Below, one piece after another: positions 10,021-22,480 of a DNA stretch of 64,000 nt (its first letter is position 1; each line of letters opens with the position of its first letter). The notes below the pieces were generated by a model. The model was not told the origin of the DNA, ran no database searches, and worked only from the letters and a program-made list of their open reading frames with translations. The DNA is taken from positions 197,501 to 261,500 of the forward strand of contig VCAZ01000174.1 of NCBI GenBank assembly GCA_005784505.1. Direction: 5' to 3'. The DNA is from Bagarius yarrelli (Eukaryota > Chordata > Actinopteri > Siluriformes > Sisoridae). Made by a program: the position numbers and the translations under genes.

Positions 10021-10830
10021 AAAGACTGATCTTATCATTTTATGTTTTTCCTTTGTCACATCTTTAAAAAGTGGCAGAAATAAATTTAACTTGACTTTTA
10101 CTAGTATTAATTTTTAATTAAAGTTAATAAATTTATTCCTAATGAAATCATTTACAGATTTTTATTTTATTTACCAAAAATTTTATTGATAATCAGCTAC
10201 TTTTTTTTTTCAACAAAGGACGAATAACTTAAATTAAACATATTTTTTATATCATGGAATTTAGTTTTCTTTTTTTTTAATAATCTGAAGTTTTTTGAAT
10301 AATTTAATTAAAATTATGGTCTTTTTTAAAATTTTTAAAAATTAAAATTTTTTTACTCAGTTACGAGACGTTTTTTTCCACATAATTTAATAAAAACCTT
10401 TTCTGATTTTGTTTAATTTCCCACCAAAAAAATGTTTATTTAAGGTTGATACCAGAAAGACCCGGGTTTTGATTCCCAGCCCCACCAAGCCACCACTGTG
10501 TGGGCCCCTGAGCAAGGCCCCTAACCCGCTCTGGATGGGAAGGTCTGTTAATGCTGTAAATGTAAATATGAGATTAACATTAGAGTTATTTATTGAAATG
10601 TTTTGGTTGTTGAATTCTTTATGTTGAACTGGTCCAATCATCAGTCGGGGCAGAAATCAGAATCAGGATAATTAGTTTCCGAGTTGGTTGAAACTCTAAA
10701 TTGATGGATCGTTTGCTAAACAGTTAGCGGACTGGCGTCTACTGGCACAGATTAGCAATTTACATCAGGTGTTTTCCCCAAATTAACACACACACACATT
10801 CACACAAAAGCTCCAATTAGAAATCACATA
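10021..10830. other. AT-rich stretch with one SINE, no gene seen
   Basis: Very AT-rich to 10430, then the SINE at 10445-10560, then unremarkable sequence with a short CA tract near 10790. Confidence 0.55.
10445..10562 (+). mobile_element. SINE fragment, plus orientation
   Basis: Contains gggttttgattcccagcccc (B-box-like), aagccaccactg, gggcccctgagcaaggcccc, then an abbreviated tail ctctggatgg...taatgctgtaaatgtaaat. Confidence 0.78.
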
Positions 10831-10839
10831 CTACTCGAG

Positions 10840-11140
10840 TTGGTACTACATTTGAGTTAGTCTGCACTTGCCAACCGTTAATAAATTCTGTTCTATATAG
10901 TATAATGATAAGAAGTATGAATGAAATTTGGACAGACTACATCCGCCATGTTGATTATTGTCACATGACATAGTTGTTTGATGCTTAACTGAGGATAAAC
11001 AAGTGGAATTTAACTACAAAGAACAATGTGCTCCTCTATAGTACTTTAAAGCATTTTGCAATATGATGAGTCGTCTGTCCCGCGGGTCAAGGGACAGTAA
11101 AGTGTCTATCGTATGTATACTTCAGAATTTTGAGTGAAAG
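10840..11140. mobile_element. Dispersed repeat copy 1, related to 56990-57300
   Basis: Shared blocks with 56990-57300 include cacatgaca, taactnnnnata/ttaaataagtg, gatgagtcgtctgtcccgcg and agtaaagtgtctatcgtatg plus tatacttca. The order and orientation are the same, with heavy divergence and indels. It is probably a non-autonomous DNA transposon whose end contains agtatact motifs; the superfamily is not assigned. Confidence 0.6.
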
Positions 11141-11214
11141 TATTAAATTATCTGCACTGTTTTTTGCATAATAAGGATTTGAAAATTTTACACACCTCAA
11201 TACTTAATTTTTTA

Positions 11215-12405
11215 AACTATACATACTATACATTAGGGAAGCATACTATACTATACAGAAGAAAAGTATACTATACTGTACAGAAGGAAAGTATACTATA
11301 CAGTAGGGAAGTATACTATACAGAAGAGAAGTATACTATACAGTAAGGAAGTATACTATACAGAAAAAGAAGTATACTATATACTATACTATACAGAAAA
11401 GAAGTATACTATACAGAAAAGAAGTATACTATACAGTAAGGAAGTATACTATACTATACAGTTGGGAAGTATACTTTACTATACAGAAGGGAGGTATACT
11501 ATACTATACAGAAGAAAAGTATACTATACAGTAAGGAAGTATACTATACTATACAGTAGGGAAGTATACTATACTATACAGTAGGGAAGTAAACTGTGCT
11601 ATACAGAAGGGAAATATACTATACTATACAGTAGGGAAGTAAACTATACAGTAGGGAAGTAGTAGGAAGTATGCTATACTATACAGAAGGGAAGTATATT
11701 ATACAATAGGGAAGTATACTATACTATACAGAAGGGAAGTATACTATACTATACAGTAGGGAAGTATACTACACTATACAGTAGGGAAATATACTATACT
11801 ATACAGTAGGGAAGTAAACTATACAGTAGGGAAGTATGCTATAAGCTATACTATATAGAAGGAAGTATACTATACAGTAGGGAAGTATACTATACTATAC
11901 AGTAGGGAAGTATACTATACTAGGGAAGTAGGGCAAGTATACTATACAATAGGGAAGTATACTATACTATACAGTAGGGAAGTAACTATACAATAGGGGA
12001 AGTATACTATACTATACAGAAAGTATACAGTATACTATACAGAAAGGAAGTATACTATACAGAAGGGAAGTATACTATACAGTAAGGGAAGTATACTATA
12101 CTATACAGAAGGGAAGTATACTATACAGTAGGGAAGTATACTATACTATACAGTAGGGAAGTATACTATACAGAAAGGAAGTATACTATACAGAAGGGAA
12201 GTATACTATACTATACAGTAGGGAAGTATACTATACTACTATACAGAAGGGAAGTATACTATACTATACAGAAGGGAAGTATACTATACAGTAGGGAAGT
12301 ATACTATACTATACAGTAGGGAAGTATACTATACTATACAGTAACTAGTACTAGGGAAGTATACTATACAGTAGGGAAGTATACTATACTATACAGTAGG
12401 GGAGT
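11215..12405. repeat. TATACTA-type minisatellite array (gggaagtatactatacagta)
   Basis: About 50 copies of a unit of roughly 20-25 bases, gggaagtatactatac(tatac)agta, vary by one or two tatac steps and by agtaggg versus agaaggg. It begins within about 80 bases of a dispersed repeat whose end also reads tatacttca. Confidence 0.95.
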
Positions 12406-13060
12406 GTGAGTGCGCCTGAGTCAGTGGGAGTCTTTACACGCTCTACACTGTGTATTGGTGAGTCATCAGTCATTTGTTTATAGTTTCTGCTGAAACTGAC
12501 CTTGATTGCAATCTGATTATTGCTCAGTAAGCAACAGAGTGACAGTCTGACAGTCTGACCTACTTAACACACACCGCATGGAAACACTTAACCCCACGGG
12601 GCAAAGGGGGCAAACAACACACACGTTCAGTGTGTGTACACAGAAAACAAAACACAACCATATAATTATTCTGTGTAGTCTAGGATAAATAATAAACTTC
12701 AGGAAGTGTCTCTGGTTCCCCTTTGAACTAGAGATCCACTCCTAATCAGATTCGATTGATATTTATGCCTTTTCAATCATCAGTGTTATAATTCTATATA
12801 CGACATTCGGACAATTGTGTGGAAAGAAAAACAACAAAACTTGTCATCACATTGTGAGGAGAGACGAGAGAACAATAGCGATTACTGGTAAAGTCACTTA
12901 ATTACCTTTCATTCATTTACTCTATTCAACATACAAGCAAATAATCCACAACACTACAACTATATATATATATATATATATATGCTATATTTTAGATTTT
13001 GTTAGAATTATTTATGTGTTCTTTACTTGTTTTATGATTAAAGTCTTTAATTTACGAATT
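12406..13060. other. Intergenic stretch, no gene seen
   Basis: Unique-looking AT-rich sequence with a TA dinucleotide tract at about 12960-12983. Nothing coding is recognised. Confidence 0.55.
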
Positions 13061-13061
13061 C

Positions 13062-13201
13062 ACTTTCATTTATCTTCTATAGCCGCTTATTCCCTAATTC
13101 AGGGTCATGGGGATCTGCTGGAGTCTAAACCAGCCGTCTCTGAAAGCGTGAAAGGCAGGAGGGGGACACCCTGGACAGGTCAATAGTCCATCTTAGGGAA
13201 A

Positions 13202-13232
<31 letters not shown>

Positions 13233-13438
13233 TCCTATGGACAATTTAGAATCACCGGTCAATCGAACATACATGCATACATGTTTTTGCACTTTAGGAG
13301 GAAACCGGAGAACCCGGAGTAAACCCACGCAATCACAGGAAGAACATGCAAACCCCACACAGAAAGACCCCTGCAGGGGAATCGAACCCGGGACTGTAAG
13401 GGCAACAGCGCTAACCACTGACCCACCGTGCTGCCCCA
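13062..13438 (-). mobile_element. Teleost SINE-like interspersed repeat, minus orientation (about 375 bp)
   Basis: In reverse it reads gggttcgattcccctgcagg, ctttctgtgtgg, gttctccggtttcctcc, the aattgtcc segment, gacctgtccagggtgtcccc and agactccagcagatcccc, ending in ggaataagcggctatagaag. This layout is common in fish genomes. A CA tract at 13201-13228 interrupts it. Two other copies are at 35.4 and 57.4 kb. Confidence 0.8.
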
Positions 13439-15245
13439 CTTTAATAACAGTGCAGTTGATTTATTTCATCACTTCTTTCAGACTCCTCTGTGCATCTTGC
13501 TGTAGTAATAAGAGTTGTTTGGTTGTGAGTGAGTAAAATGACAGTATTGACGGTGTTATAAATCAAAATGTTTGTTCAGTTTTTATATTATTATTAGGTC
13601 AAAAACAGAAATAAAACAATCAATAAACCGCTGGAAATTTTGGGCCCAATGAAAAAATACTATTACGTTAAATACTATTACGTTACTGCTAGTAATGTCA
13701 CTACTAATAAAACAGATCTCTAGGGGCCTCCAAAGTGTGTGGGCCCTTAGATTAGCCCTAGGCAACCCCCCCCCCTCTTAGCAGCACCCCGTCAATAAAT
13801 ATTGATCAATTTCTAGTTTTCGTCCTTTTGTACTATAGCAATTTCTCGTCATTTACTTTTCTGACGCTGCCTCTTTTATATCTTTTTTATCTTTTATAAC
13901 TGTTTTATTCCTGATTTATTCCCAGCATCAGTGCCGTCCTGATTATATCCAGCTGTTCACTGCGCTAGAAACATCAGCGGTTTCATGTGAAACTGTTGAA
14001 AAATACTTTAAAAAAAATAATTGTGCAGGAGACAGAGCGAGTATGATAATGACTAATAAATAGCTAATTATAAAATATACATATTAGGAGCAGCACTAAA
14101 AAGAAGAAAAGTAAGAGTGAGCTTAAATATGATGTAGGAGAAGGAAAAAAGGAAAAAGAACAGGATGGTGTGCTATCAAAAAGTTTTACCAAAATATAAC
14201 TAATCATAGATGTGTGTGTGCACAAATAAAGTAGTCTAGTTGTAATACAGAATCAGGAAAACACAGACACGGTGGTACAGAGTGGAACAGGTTTATTGGA
14301 CAGCCCCAAACGCTAATCAAGTGGAAGAACATCAACCTCGTCGGTCTTTGAGGCAGATAGGAGGAGACGGGGGAATCAGACTGGATGATGAATCGTCAGA
14401 GAAAACCAACGGTGATGGCCTTGGGGAGACTGGTGGTGGAGGTGAGGCCCAACGAACCTGTTTGACCGGAGGAGGGTCCAGCACTGTTAGTGAGATCCGG
14501 AGGGATCACACAGTCAGTTTGGGTTCGAGGAGAGAAAATTACACGCACAGGTGAAGTTTCGTTGAGTGTGTGTAGGATGGAAGAGACGATCCAGAAAAAC
14601 ACAGATTTCCCCACTTAGACAGGCTAAGCTGAGAACACCACATTGGTCTGATGTTCTCTCTACGTTCAGTAGTTAAGCGGGCTGGAGATAAGAAAGGAAA
14701 TTTAATTGGGTACCGCTGGTCATGATTCTTTCAATATAATAAACTCATAGAAAAATAGATAAGTAGTAGCTGTGTGTCAAAGTAACCTGAAGTCATTAAG
14801 AAGAATAAACTGAAATAGGTGATTTTTGTTTTAAACTTGAGCACTAAAATATATGCATATGTAACACTCACAAAAAAGAGGAGTAAGAAAAATAGAACTT
14901 ACGCATTGCAGTGTAGAAAAACATCACAGAAAGTCCACAGAGTGAAACAAGGCCTCGATTTGTGTAAGTGAGCAGGAGGTGAACAGGTTTATATAAGAAC
15001 TGCTGGGTTTCTTTTTCAAACAAAGGGTCAGCATTCGGTTTTAATGGGAAATCATTTTTAATGATGGATATCTTACAAAAATAATTGGTTTTAATGGTAA
15101 ATCATAATGAGGAGACGGAACCTTCAAAGGCAGTGTAACTTCTGGGATAAGGAAAAACAAGATAACTTACATTTACACCTCAAAAAAGGTTGAAAAATAA
15201 TGGGAATTTTGTTAGTTAAAAACAAATTCGAAATTCGGGCTGACT
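13439..15245. other. Intergenic stretch, no supportable gene
   Basis: Contains a degraded fragment with ggggcctccaaagtgtgtgg and a C9 run near 13770, and a GC-richer segment at 14280-14560 with short open frames on both strands but no recognised domain. No exon can be supported. Confidence 0.5.
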
Positions 15246-15254
15246 GAAATTCAG

Positions 15255-15480
15255 GCAGGTATAAAAGGGCGGGACTGACAGTAACTCTTGGCATTTGCCC
15301 TGGTACTGTACTCTGTCACAGAGATCTGTACTTTGCTTGTGCCGTTTATTGCTGAACAGACTGCCCTCTGTGGATCCTTTGAATGCTTGATGACTGCAAT
15401 AAATTGGAGTTTTTTGCTCTCTCTCACCTCGGACTCAAGAATCTTTATTTGTTTAAAAAGTTTATTATTTTCTTTGACAG
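15255..15480 (+). promoter_or_regulatory. LTR-like module: TATA box then poly(A) signal
   Basis: A TATAAAAG motif at about 15261 is followed about 135 bases later by gcaataaattgg (AATAAA at about 15398) and a T-rich stretch. This spacing resembles the U3-R core of a retroviral-type LTR. No matching second LTR, primer binding site or pol gene was seen, so it may be a solo LTR relic or chance. Confidence 0.35.
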
Positions 15481-15499
15481 TTTGAGTTAGTTAAAACTG

Positions 15500-15705
15500 T
15501 CTGCTCGGAGACGGGCTCTGTGTCTGCTCGGAGACGGGCTCTGTGTCGGGATGACGGGCTGCTCTCGGAGACGGGCTCTGTGTCTGCTCGGAGACGGGCT
15601 CTGTGGTCTGCTCGGAGACGGGCTCTGTGTCTGCTCGGAGACGGGCTCTGTGTCCTGCTCGAGACGGGCTCTGTTGTCTGCTGCTCGGAGACGGGGTCTC
15701 TGAGA
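15500..15705. repeat. 23-bp minisatellite (ctgctcggagacgggctctgtgt)
   Basis: About nine copies, GC-rich against AT-rich flanks, with small truncations (for example ctgctcgagacggg). Reverse-strand open frames rich in Pro, Ser and Arg are artefacts. Confidence 0.95.
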
Positions 15706-16677
15706 GGGCTTGAGTTCCGACAAAACAACATACAAAAACAACTCACCTAAGATCAATTTTATCTTATTTTTTTTCCGCCAAACATCTGTATACATTAATA
15801 AAGACCTGACAGCGTCATAGCTAAAATATTAGTCCTAAACATGAGCTGGCAATCTTAGAGTTAAACAATAAATCTCTGCCATTTGTATTTCGTTTGACCT
15901 GCTGGAAGTTGATGTTAACTGTAATTATGGTGTATTTATTATTATAGAGAATCTTTAACTACTGATTTAACGAAACATCTGAGGGAAACAGTGATATTTC
16001 AGCTACAAAGCTAGCTCGATATTAGCCTCGCGCATTAGCTAGCTACATCCGGGTTTCAACAGTAAACCCGCTGAGTTTTCCAGCATCTCTTTATTCGTTT
16101 TATCCTGTTAAAAGTGGACGCCGGACTGTCATTATCATTGTAATTCTACTTACTGTTATACAGAATCTCTAACTAAACATATGAAGTCAGTGTTTTTGTT
16201 AAGTTATTTGGGTGGTGGATGTGTATTCCAGCGAGACAATGACCCAAAACACACGGCCAAGACAACAAACGAGTGGCTTAGGAAGAAGCACATTAAGGTC
16301 CTGGAGTGGTTTAGTCAGTCTCCAGATCTTAATCCTATAGGAAACCTGTGGAGGAGCTGAAGGGTCGGGTTGCCAAACGTCAGACTGGAAACCTTACTGA
16401 TTTATATATATATATAAAATCTGTCTCATTCTTACCCCTAAAACCCTTTCACACTCTATTAAACTATAACAGCTACCCGATAGCTTTGCTAAATTATTAG
16501 TCGGCACACATATTTACCAACTGCCCAGCAACAGACACAACAAGGACGGCGGGTTTTGTTTTCACACACTATGTAGGTCAGTGTAAAAAGCCTCCGAAGA
16601 GGAACCCTGAAACTATTTAAATTACAGCTTATCGCTGGGTATCACAACTTCTCATGCCATTCTTGTGCTGTCTAAAA

Positions 16678-16713
<36 letters not shown>

Positions 16714-17030
16714 CCGCAGTCCAAACACCCTTAATAAAAGTTCTACTGTTGTTGCCAAACGTGGACTGAAGGTCCATGACCTCCTATAACACCTGAAACC
16801 GTCGGCTTACACGATATCTGCCATGGACACCAGGTGGATCAATTGACAGGCGGTGGTTGGGGTTACTAAACTCCGCATTCCTCTTTTATTACTTCAGTTG
16901 CTTCTAAGACAAACTTAAAAGTCAGTTAACACTGGAGACTCCTTCCTATGAAACTCCTATTTTGTATCAGTGTGTGAGCTACCAAAACGAAGGATATTAA
17001 TAATGAATAAAATCAGCCAATAAAATAATT
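15706..17030. other. Intergenic stretch with a Tc1 fragment and CA tract
   Basis: Apart from the Tc1 remnant at about 16211-16383 and a CA microsatellite at about 16679-16711, the sequence is unremarkable and no exon is seen. Confidence 0.5.
16211..16383 (+). pseudogene. Tc1/mariner transposase fragment (degraded)
   Basis: The forward frame reads FQRDNDPKHTAK, then WLRKKHIKVLEW, then SQSPDLNPIGNLW before a stop. This is the C-terminal catalytic region of Tc1-type transposases (DNDPKHTAK and SPDLNPIENLW, the latter carrying the last catalytic acid). In this copy the glutamate of PIENLW is lost and the frame breaks immediately after. Only about 55 residues' worth remains, so it is not functional. 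Confidence 0.88.
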
Positions 17031-17149
17031 TCTCTGGTTTCTCGATTAACAGGAAACAACTTTCGCCAACATTCTTGAAAAGTTTCTCAAACGTTCTTGA
17101 ACCAACATTAGTAAAACTTTCTCCTAACGTTATTGCTTGTTAATGTACA

Positions 17150-17642
17150 GCGGTGTTTTGACTTACGAGTTTAATTGGTTCCGTGACGGAGCTCGTAACT
17201 CAAATTACTCGTATGTAGAATCAATTTTTCCCATTGAAATTAATTGAAATGACATTCATTTTATTTGGGTCCCTAAAAAACACAGCAATTTTATTTGTTA
17301 CATGTTTTTAAATAAGAAAAATAAAGTTATAAATACTGAATATTGTATAAAAACACTACAATAGGATGTACTGGAATAAACCGGTTTTATTAAGTATAAT
17401 GTACAGCGTTTACCTTGGAGATCAGACGACTCCACTTGCTAACGCGCAGGTCTGACTAGCTATCAGTGACACGCGGGATGCTGGCCGGATGTTACGGCGT
17501 TTACTGTGCCGTTCTACGCGGTTCGGTGTCTAAAGCTCGTAATCTGAATTTTAGCTCACAACTCAAAGCAAAAAATCTGCTGAGTCACGACTCGTATCTC
17601 GAAACGCTCGTTAGTCGGAACGCTCGTAAGTCAAAGTACCGC
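17150..17642. mobile_element. Non-autonomous DNA transposon with 20-bp TIRs
   Basis: The left end gcggtgttttgacttacgag (17150-17169) matches the reverse complement of the right end, gcggtactttgacttacgag (17623-17642), at 18 of 20 positions. Subterminal ctcgtaactcaaatt- and ctcgtatctc-type motifs recur inside. There is no transposase frame. The superfamily is not assigned. Confidence 0.8.
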
Positions 17643-17716
17643 CGTCACCGCCGTTTTTACTTAAGGTACTTCTTAGAACCTTAATGTTCTTGGAACGTCT
17701 TTATGACATTTGTTGG

Positions 17717-17832
17717 GAGATGTGGTAGCGCAGTGGTCATGGTGTTGGACTGCTAACTGGCCGATCGGGTTTGGATTCCCAGCACCACTTTTGGGCCCCT
17801 GAGTGAGGCCCCTGTTGTATAAATGTCATTTT
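17717..17832 (+). mobile_element. SINE copy, plus orientation
   Basis: Reads gtggtagcgcagtggtcatg (A-box-like), ggtttggattcccagcacca (B-box-like), then gggcccctgagtgaggcccc and a truncated tail ttgtataaatgtcatt. Confidence 0.8.
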
Positions 17833-18000
17833 TTACTTGAGGAATGTTCTCAAAATGTTGAGAGGGAACGTTCTCAGAACATCGTAAAATAACGTCAATA
17901 TTACGCAAACTTATAGTTTTGGTTAAATACATAACATTTAAAACGGAACGCTAGAAAAAAAACGTTCTCAGAACATTAAACCGTTAGCTTGGTTGCTAAT

Positions 18001-20005
18001 CATTCGTGAAAAATGTTTATATTTATAATAACATTAAACATTATTTTAGAAATACACATAACTGATAATGATATTAAATGTATTATATTAAGCTGTTCAA
18101 ATAACTATATTTAACATTAAACTTTAATTTTAATAGTATGTGGAAATTAATTTCGGACAATCAAAAACGACATTTTCTTAACGGTCGCCGTGTCACGCAC
18201 GCGCTGTCAAATCTCAGATCTGATAACGAAAAATAGAAAAATAATTCCACGGATTTTTTTTTTTTATTATAACATTTAATCGATTGTGGGTTTATTAATT
18301 ATTCTAATGAAATATTTAAAGTAGATTATTACAGATTATTGTGCTTATTTCTGAAATGCAGGTCGGGATGTTTGATATTAAAAAGCCGGTCGCACAATAA
18401 GACTCGAACTGCGTCATCGCTCCTTCAACCTCATTTATATGGAGATTTTACCATTCGGACAGGGTAAACTTACTGTTTTAGATTTAATATTTTATAATAA
18501 TATTCAAACACTTACATTAAGTTTGTATAATATGTTAAAGACAAAATTAAGTCGATTAAATTGTCTTGTGTTAATATATTAATTTGTATTTATGTGAAAG
18601 CGAAACCATTTTGATTAACATACACACCCCTGCGTGTAGCTGCTAATGGTTTGTCCCAGTCTTTACTCTGCACATTAGCGCTATGAGTCCAGTGCGTGTG
18701 TGTGAATGTGTGTGTGTGTGTGAGTGAATGTATGTGGTGTGTGAGAGAGAGTTTGGTTTATAGGAAACATGCAGCACTAAGGAAACCAAGTGTGTGTGTA
18801 AAAGTGTGTTTTTGGGTAACTTTCCAGCTTGAGATGTAGATTTTGTGACCAAATGGAAGAGATGTTAGCTTTGGGTGAGTAACTTTTCCTAATCCAAAAA
18901 TGATCTAAAACTAATAAAAATGGTTCTTTTTAATCATTTGCGCTATTATTACGTTCATTTATTTTATTGTGGAAGTAATTCGCCTCATGTCAGCCTGTGG
19001 CTGCTGTGATAACTTTTACTTTTGTCGTCAATGTTTTCACTTGTCGTCCAAACCGCTTCGAAGTGCACTACGTAGGGCGCATGTGGGTCTGTGTGTGTAG
19101 TGTGAAGTGCGCATGTGTAGGGAGTGAGCAGGGGATTTGGGATACGGCCCTCAGTCGTAGGCTCTCTTGTACTAGCGTGTAGCCATTGTTTGCCAAAGCA
19201 TGTTTTGCTTCTAATACATCAAAAACTGTTTATTTCACGTTTATATTGCATTTAATTAGAATTAAATGTTTATATTCATTGTTATTTATTATGGCAATTC
19301 CTTAGAATGTTGTTACATTTCCAAACACAGATGTTTGACTATGTATAAACATGTAAGTACTATAATAATCACTTTATTCGGAGGACATTGTTATATTTTT
19401 TTAAAACATATATTAAAAATATGATTAAAGTGACTATTAAACACCCTCAGTTTGTAGTAAACTTTTTCCCTCCACTCTTTATTCTGTAAAAGTGTTGAAT
19501 CTGCTGGTTTTCTAATTGGATCAGGTTTAAACAGTGAATTAAGAGCAAACCTCAGCTTTAACGGCTCTTTAGATCAGACTAGTCTTTGTTTAACCCTCAG
19601 GGAAGTGTGAGAGGTCTGGATCCTGTCGTAGGGGGCAGCAGGAACCACGCTGGGGCTGATGAGCAGGCCGTGCACGCATGGCGAGCGCACAACTTTTTCT
19701 TTTCTTTTCTTTTCTCATCAGGAACTCCGTCCGATCATGCAAATCCAACGCCAATCTGTCTGCTCCGACTTCCTGATCCAGATTTGTGTGTGTGTGTGAT
19801 GTGAACTGGACATTATTCTGACACACACCGCACACAGCCGCATGTCCTGTGTTTCTCATTCTCTTAACAAAATATAAGCAGTGGGCAAAAAAACAACAAC
19901 CCAGAACCTAGAAAAAGCACCTGGTGTGTCAGGCAGTGAGGGGAAAACGATCAGTCATAGAACGGTGTGATAAACACGAGTGACTATTACTCTGACTATT
20001 ACTCC
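18001..20005. other. Intergenic stretch, no gene seen
   Basis: AT-rich to about 18650, then mixed sequence with short GT tracts at about 18700. The 19580-19860 segment is less AT-rich but carries only short open frames. Nothing is supportable as an exon. Confidence 0.5.
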
Positions 20006-20009
20006 ACCT

Positions 20010-22480
20010 ACAGCCTTACTTTAACCAGTTAGTTAACAGGCTCCACCTACAGCGTTACTATAACCAGTTAGTTAACAGGCTCCACCTACAGCGTTACTGT
20101 AACCAGTTAGTTAACAGGCTCCACCTACAGCGTTACTATAACTAATCAGATTACAGGCTCCGCCTACAGCCTTACTATAACTGATCAGATTACAGGCTCC
20201 GCCTACAGCGTTACTATAACTGATCAGATTACAGGCTCCACCTACAGCGTTACTATAACCAGTTAGTTAACAGGCTCCACCTACAGCCTTACTATAACCA
20301 GTTAGTTAACAGGCTCCACCTACAGCGTTACTATAACCAGTTAGTTAACAGGCTCCACCTACAGCCTTACTATACCAGTTACTATCCAGTTAAACAGGCT
20401 CCACCTACAGCCTTACTATAACCAGTTAGTTAACAGGCTCCACCTACAGCGTTACTATAACCAGTTAGTTAACAGGCTCCACCTACAGCGTTACTATACA
20501 GCCTAATCAGATTACAGTAATCATATTACAGGCTTCCACCTACAGCATTACTATAACCAGTTAGTTAACCAGGCTTCACCTACAGTGTTACTATAATTAA
20601 TCATAATACAGATTACAGGCTCCACCTACAGCATTACTAACTAATCAGATTACAGGCTCCACCTACAGCATTACTATAACCAGTTTAGTTAACAGGCTTC
20701 ACCTCACCTACAGCGTTACTATAACTAATCAGATTACAGGCTCCACCTACAGCGTTACTATAACCAGTTAGTTAACAGGCTCCACCTACAGCATTACTGT
20801 AACTAATCAGATTACAGGCTCCACCTACAGCGTTACTGTAACTAATCAGATTACAGGCTCCACCTCCAGCGTTACTGTAAAATTTTAGATTATAGGCTCC
20901 ACCTACAGCGTTACTGTAACTAATCAGATCACAGGCTCCACCTACAGCGTTACTGTAAACTAATCAGATTACAGGCTCCACCTCCAGCGTTACTGTAAAT
21001 ATTTAGATTATAGGCTCCACCTACAGCGTTTACTGTAACTAATCAGATTACAGGCTCCACCTACAGCGTTACAGCATTACTACCTACCAGTTTAGTTAAC
21101 AGGCTCCACCTACAGCATTACTAACTAATCAGATTACAGGCTCCACCTACAGCTTTACTGTAACTAATCAGTTATTACAGGCTCCACCTACAGCGTTACT
21201 ACTAACGTAACTAATCAGGCTCCACCTACAGCGTTACAACTATCAGATCACAGGCTCCACCTACAGCGTTACTGTAACTAATCAGATCACAGGCTCCACC
21301 TACAGCGTTACTGTAACTAATCAGATCACAGGCTCCACCTACAGCGTTACTGTAACTAATCAGATTACAGGCTCCACCTCCAGCGTTACTGTAAATATTT
21401 AGATTATAGGGCTCCACCTACAGCATTACTGTAACTAATCAGATCAGATCCACAGGCTCCATCAACCTAGCTCCACCTACACACCTACAGCGTTACTGTA
21501 ACTAATCAGATCGGCTCCACTTACAGGCTACTCCACCTACAGCGTTACTGTAACTAATCAGATTACAGGCTCCACCTCCAGCGTTACTGTAACTAATCAG
21601 ATTACAGGCTCCACCTACCAGCGTTACTGTAAATATTTAGATTATAGGCTCCACCTACAGCGTTACTATAACCAGTTAGTTAACAGGCTCCACCTACAGC
21701 ATTACTATAACCAGTTAGATAACAGGCTCCACCTACAGCGTTACTGTAACTAATCAGATCACAGGCTCACTCCACCTACAGCGTTACTGTAACTAATCAG
21801 ATCACAGGCTCCACCTACAGCGTTACTGTAAACTAATCAGGTTACAGGCTCCACCTACAGCGTTAGGCTGTTACCTCCACCTAACTAATCAGGTTACAGG
21901 CTCCACCTACAGCGTTACTGTAACTAATCAGGTATTACAGGCTCCACCTACATTGCGTTACTGTAACTAATCAGATCACAGGCTCCACCTACAGCGTTAC
22001 TGTAACTAATCAGATTACAGGCTCCACCTACAGCGTTACTGTAACTAATCAGATTACAGGCTCCACCTACAGCGTTACTGTAAATATTTAGATTATAGGC
22101 TCCACCTACAGCGTTACTGTAACTAATCAGATTACAGGCTCCACCTACAGCGTTACTGTAACTAATCAGATTACAGGCTCCACCTACAGCGTTACTGTAA
22201 CTAATCAGATCACAGGCTCCACCTACAGCGTTACTGTAACTAATCAGATCACAGGCTCCACCTACAGCGTTACTGTAACTAATCAGATTACAGGCTCCAC
22301 CTACAGCGTTACTGTAACTAATCAGATTACAGGCTCCACCTACAGCGTTACTGTAACTAATCAGATTACAGGCTCCACCTACAGCGTTACTGTAACTAAT
22401 CAGATTACAGGCTCCACCTACAGCGTTACTGTAAATAATCAGATCACAGGCTCCACCTACAGCGTTACAATATCACATCT
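20010..22480. repeat. 39-bp satellite array, about 60 copies
   Basis: The unit is caggctccacctacagcgtt followed by actgtaactaatcagatta, exactly 39 bases in the cleanest part (22000-22440). The left third uses the variant ataaccagttagttaa; scattered copies use aaatatttagattata. Small truncations and inversions of order occur at 20380, 21430-21520 and 21860. Because 39 is divisible by 3, 13-residue repeating open frames arise by chance. Confidence 0.97.

Larger units (their letters stand above)
17035..18000. mobile_element. Nested transposon cluster (outer aacgttctcagaac-type element)
   Basis: Sequence rich in aacgttct, gttcttgaacc and ttctcagaacatt occurs at 17060-17140, 17655-17715 and 17835-17980. 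The outer repeat appears split by the TIR element at 17150-17642 and by a SINE at 17717-17832. The ends of the outer element are not sharply defined. Confidence 0.55.

Noticed and set aside
14282..14614. Overlapping frames on both strands in a GC-richer patch, possibly part of a retroelement
   Set aside because: No protease, polymerase, integrase or capsid motif was visible. Too short to assign.
14619..14720. 5S-rRNA-like phrases (gttaagcgggctgg, gggtaccgctgg)
   Set aside because: The internal promoter boxes and pairing of 5S rRNA are not reproduced; resemblance is limited to short words.
20010..22480. CRISPR-like array of direct repeats
   Set aside because: The 39-base units are contiguous with no unique spacers, and the DNA is vertebrate. 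It is a satellite.
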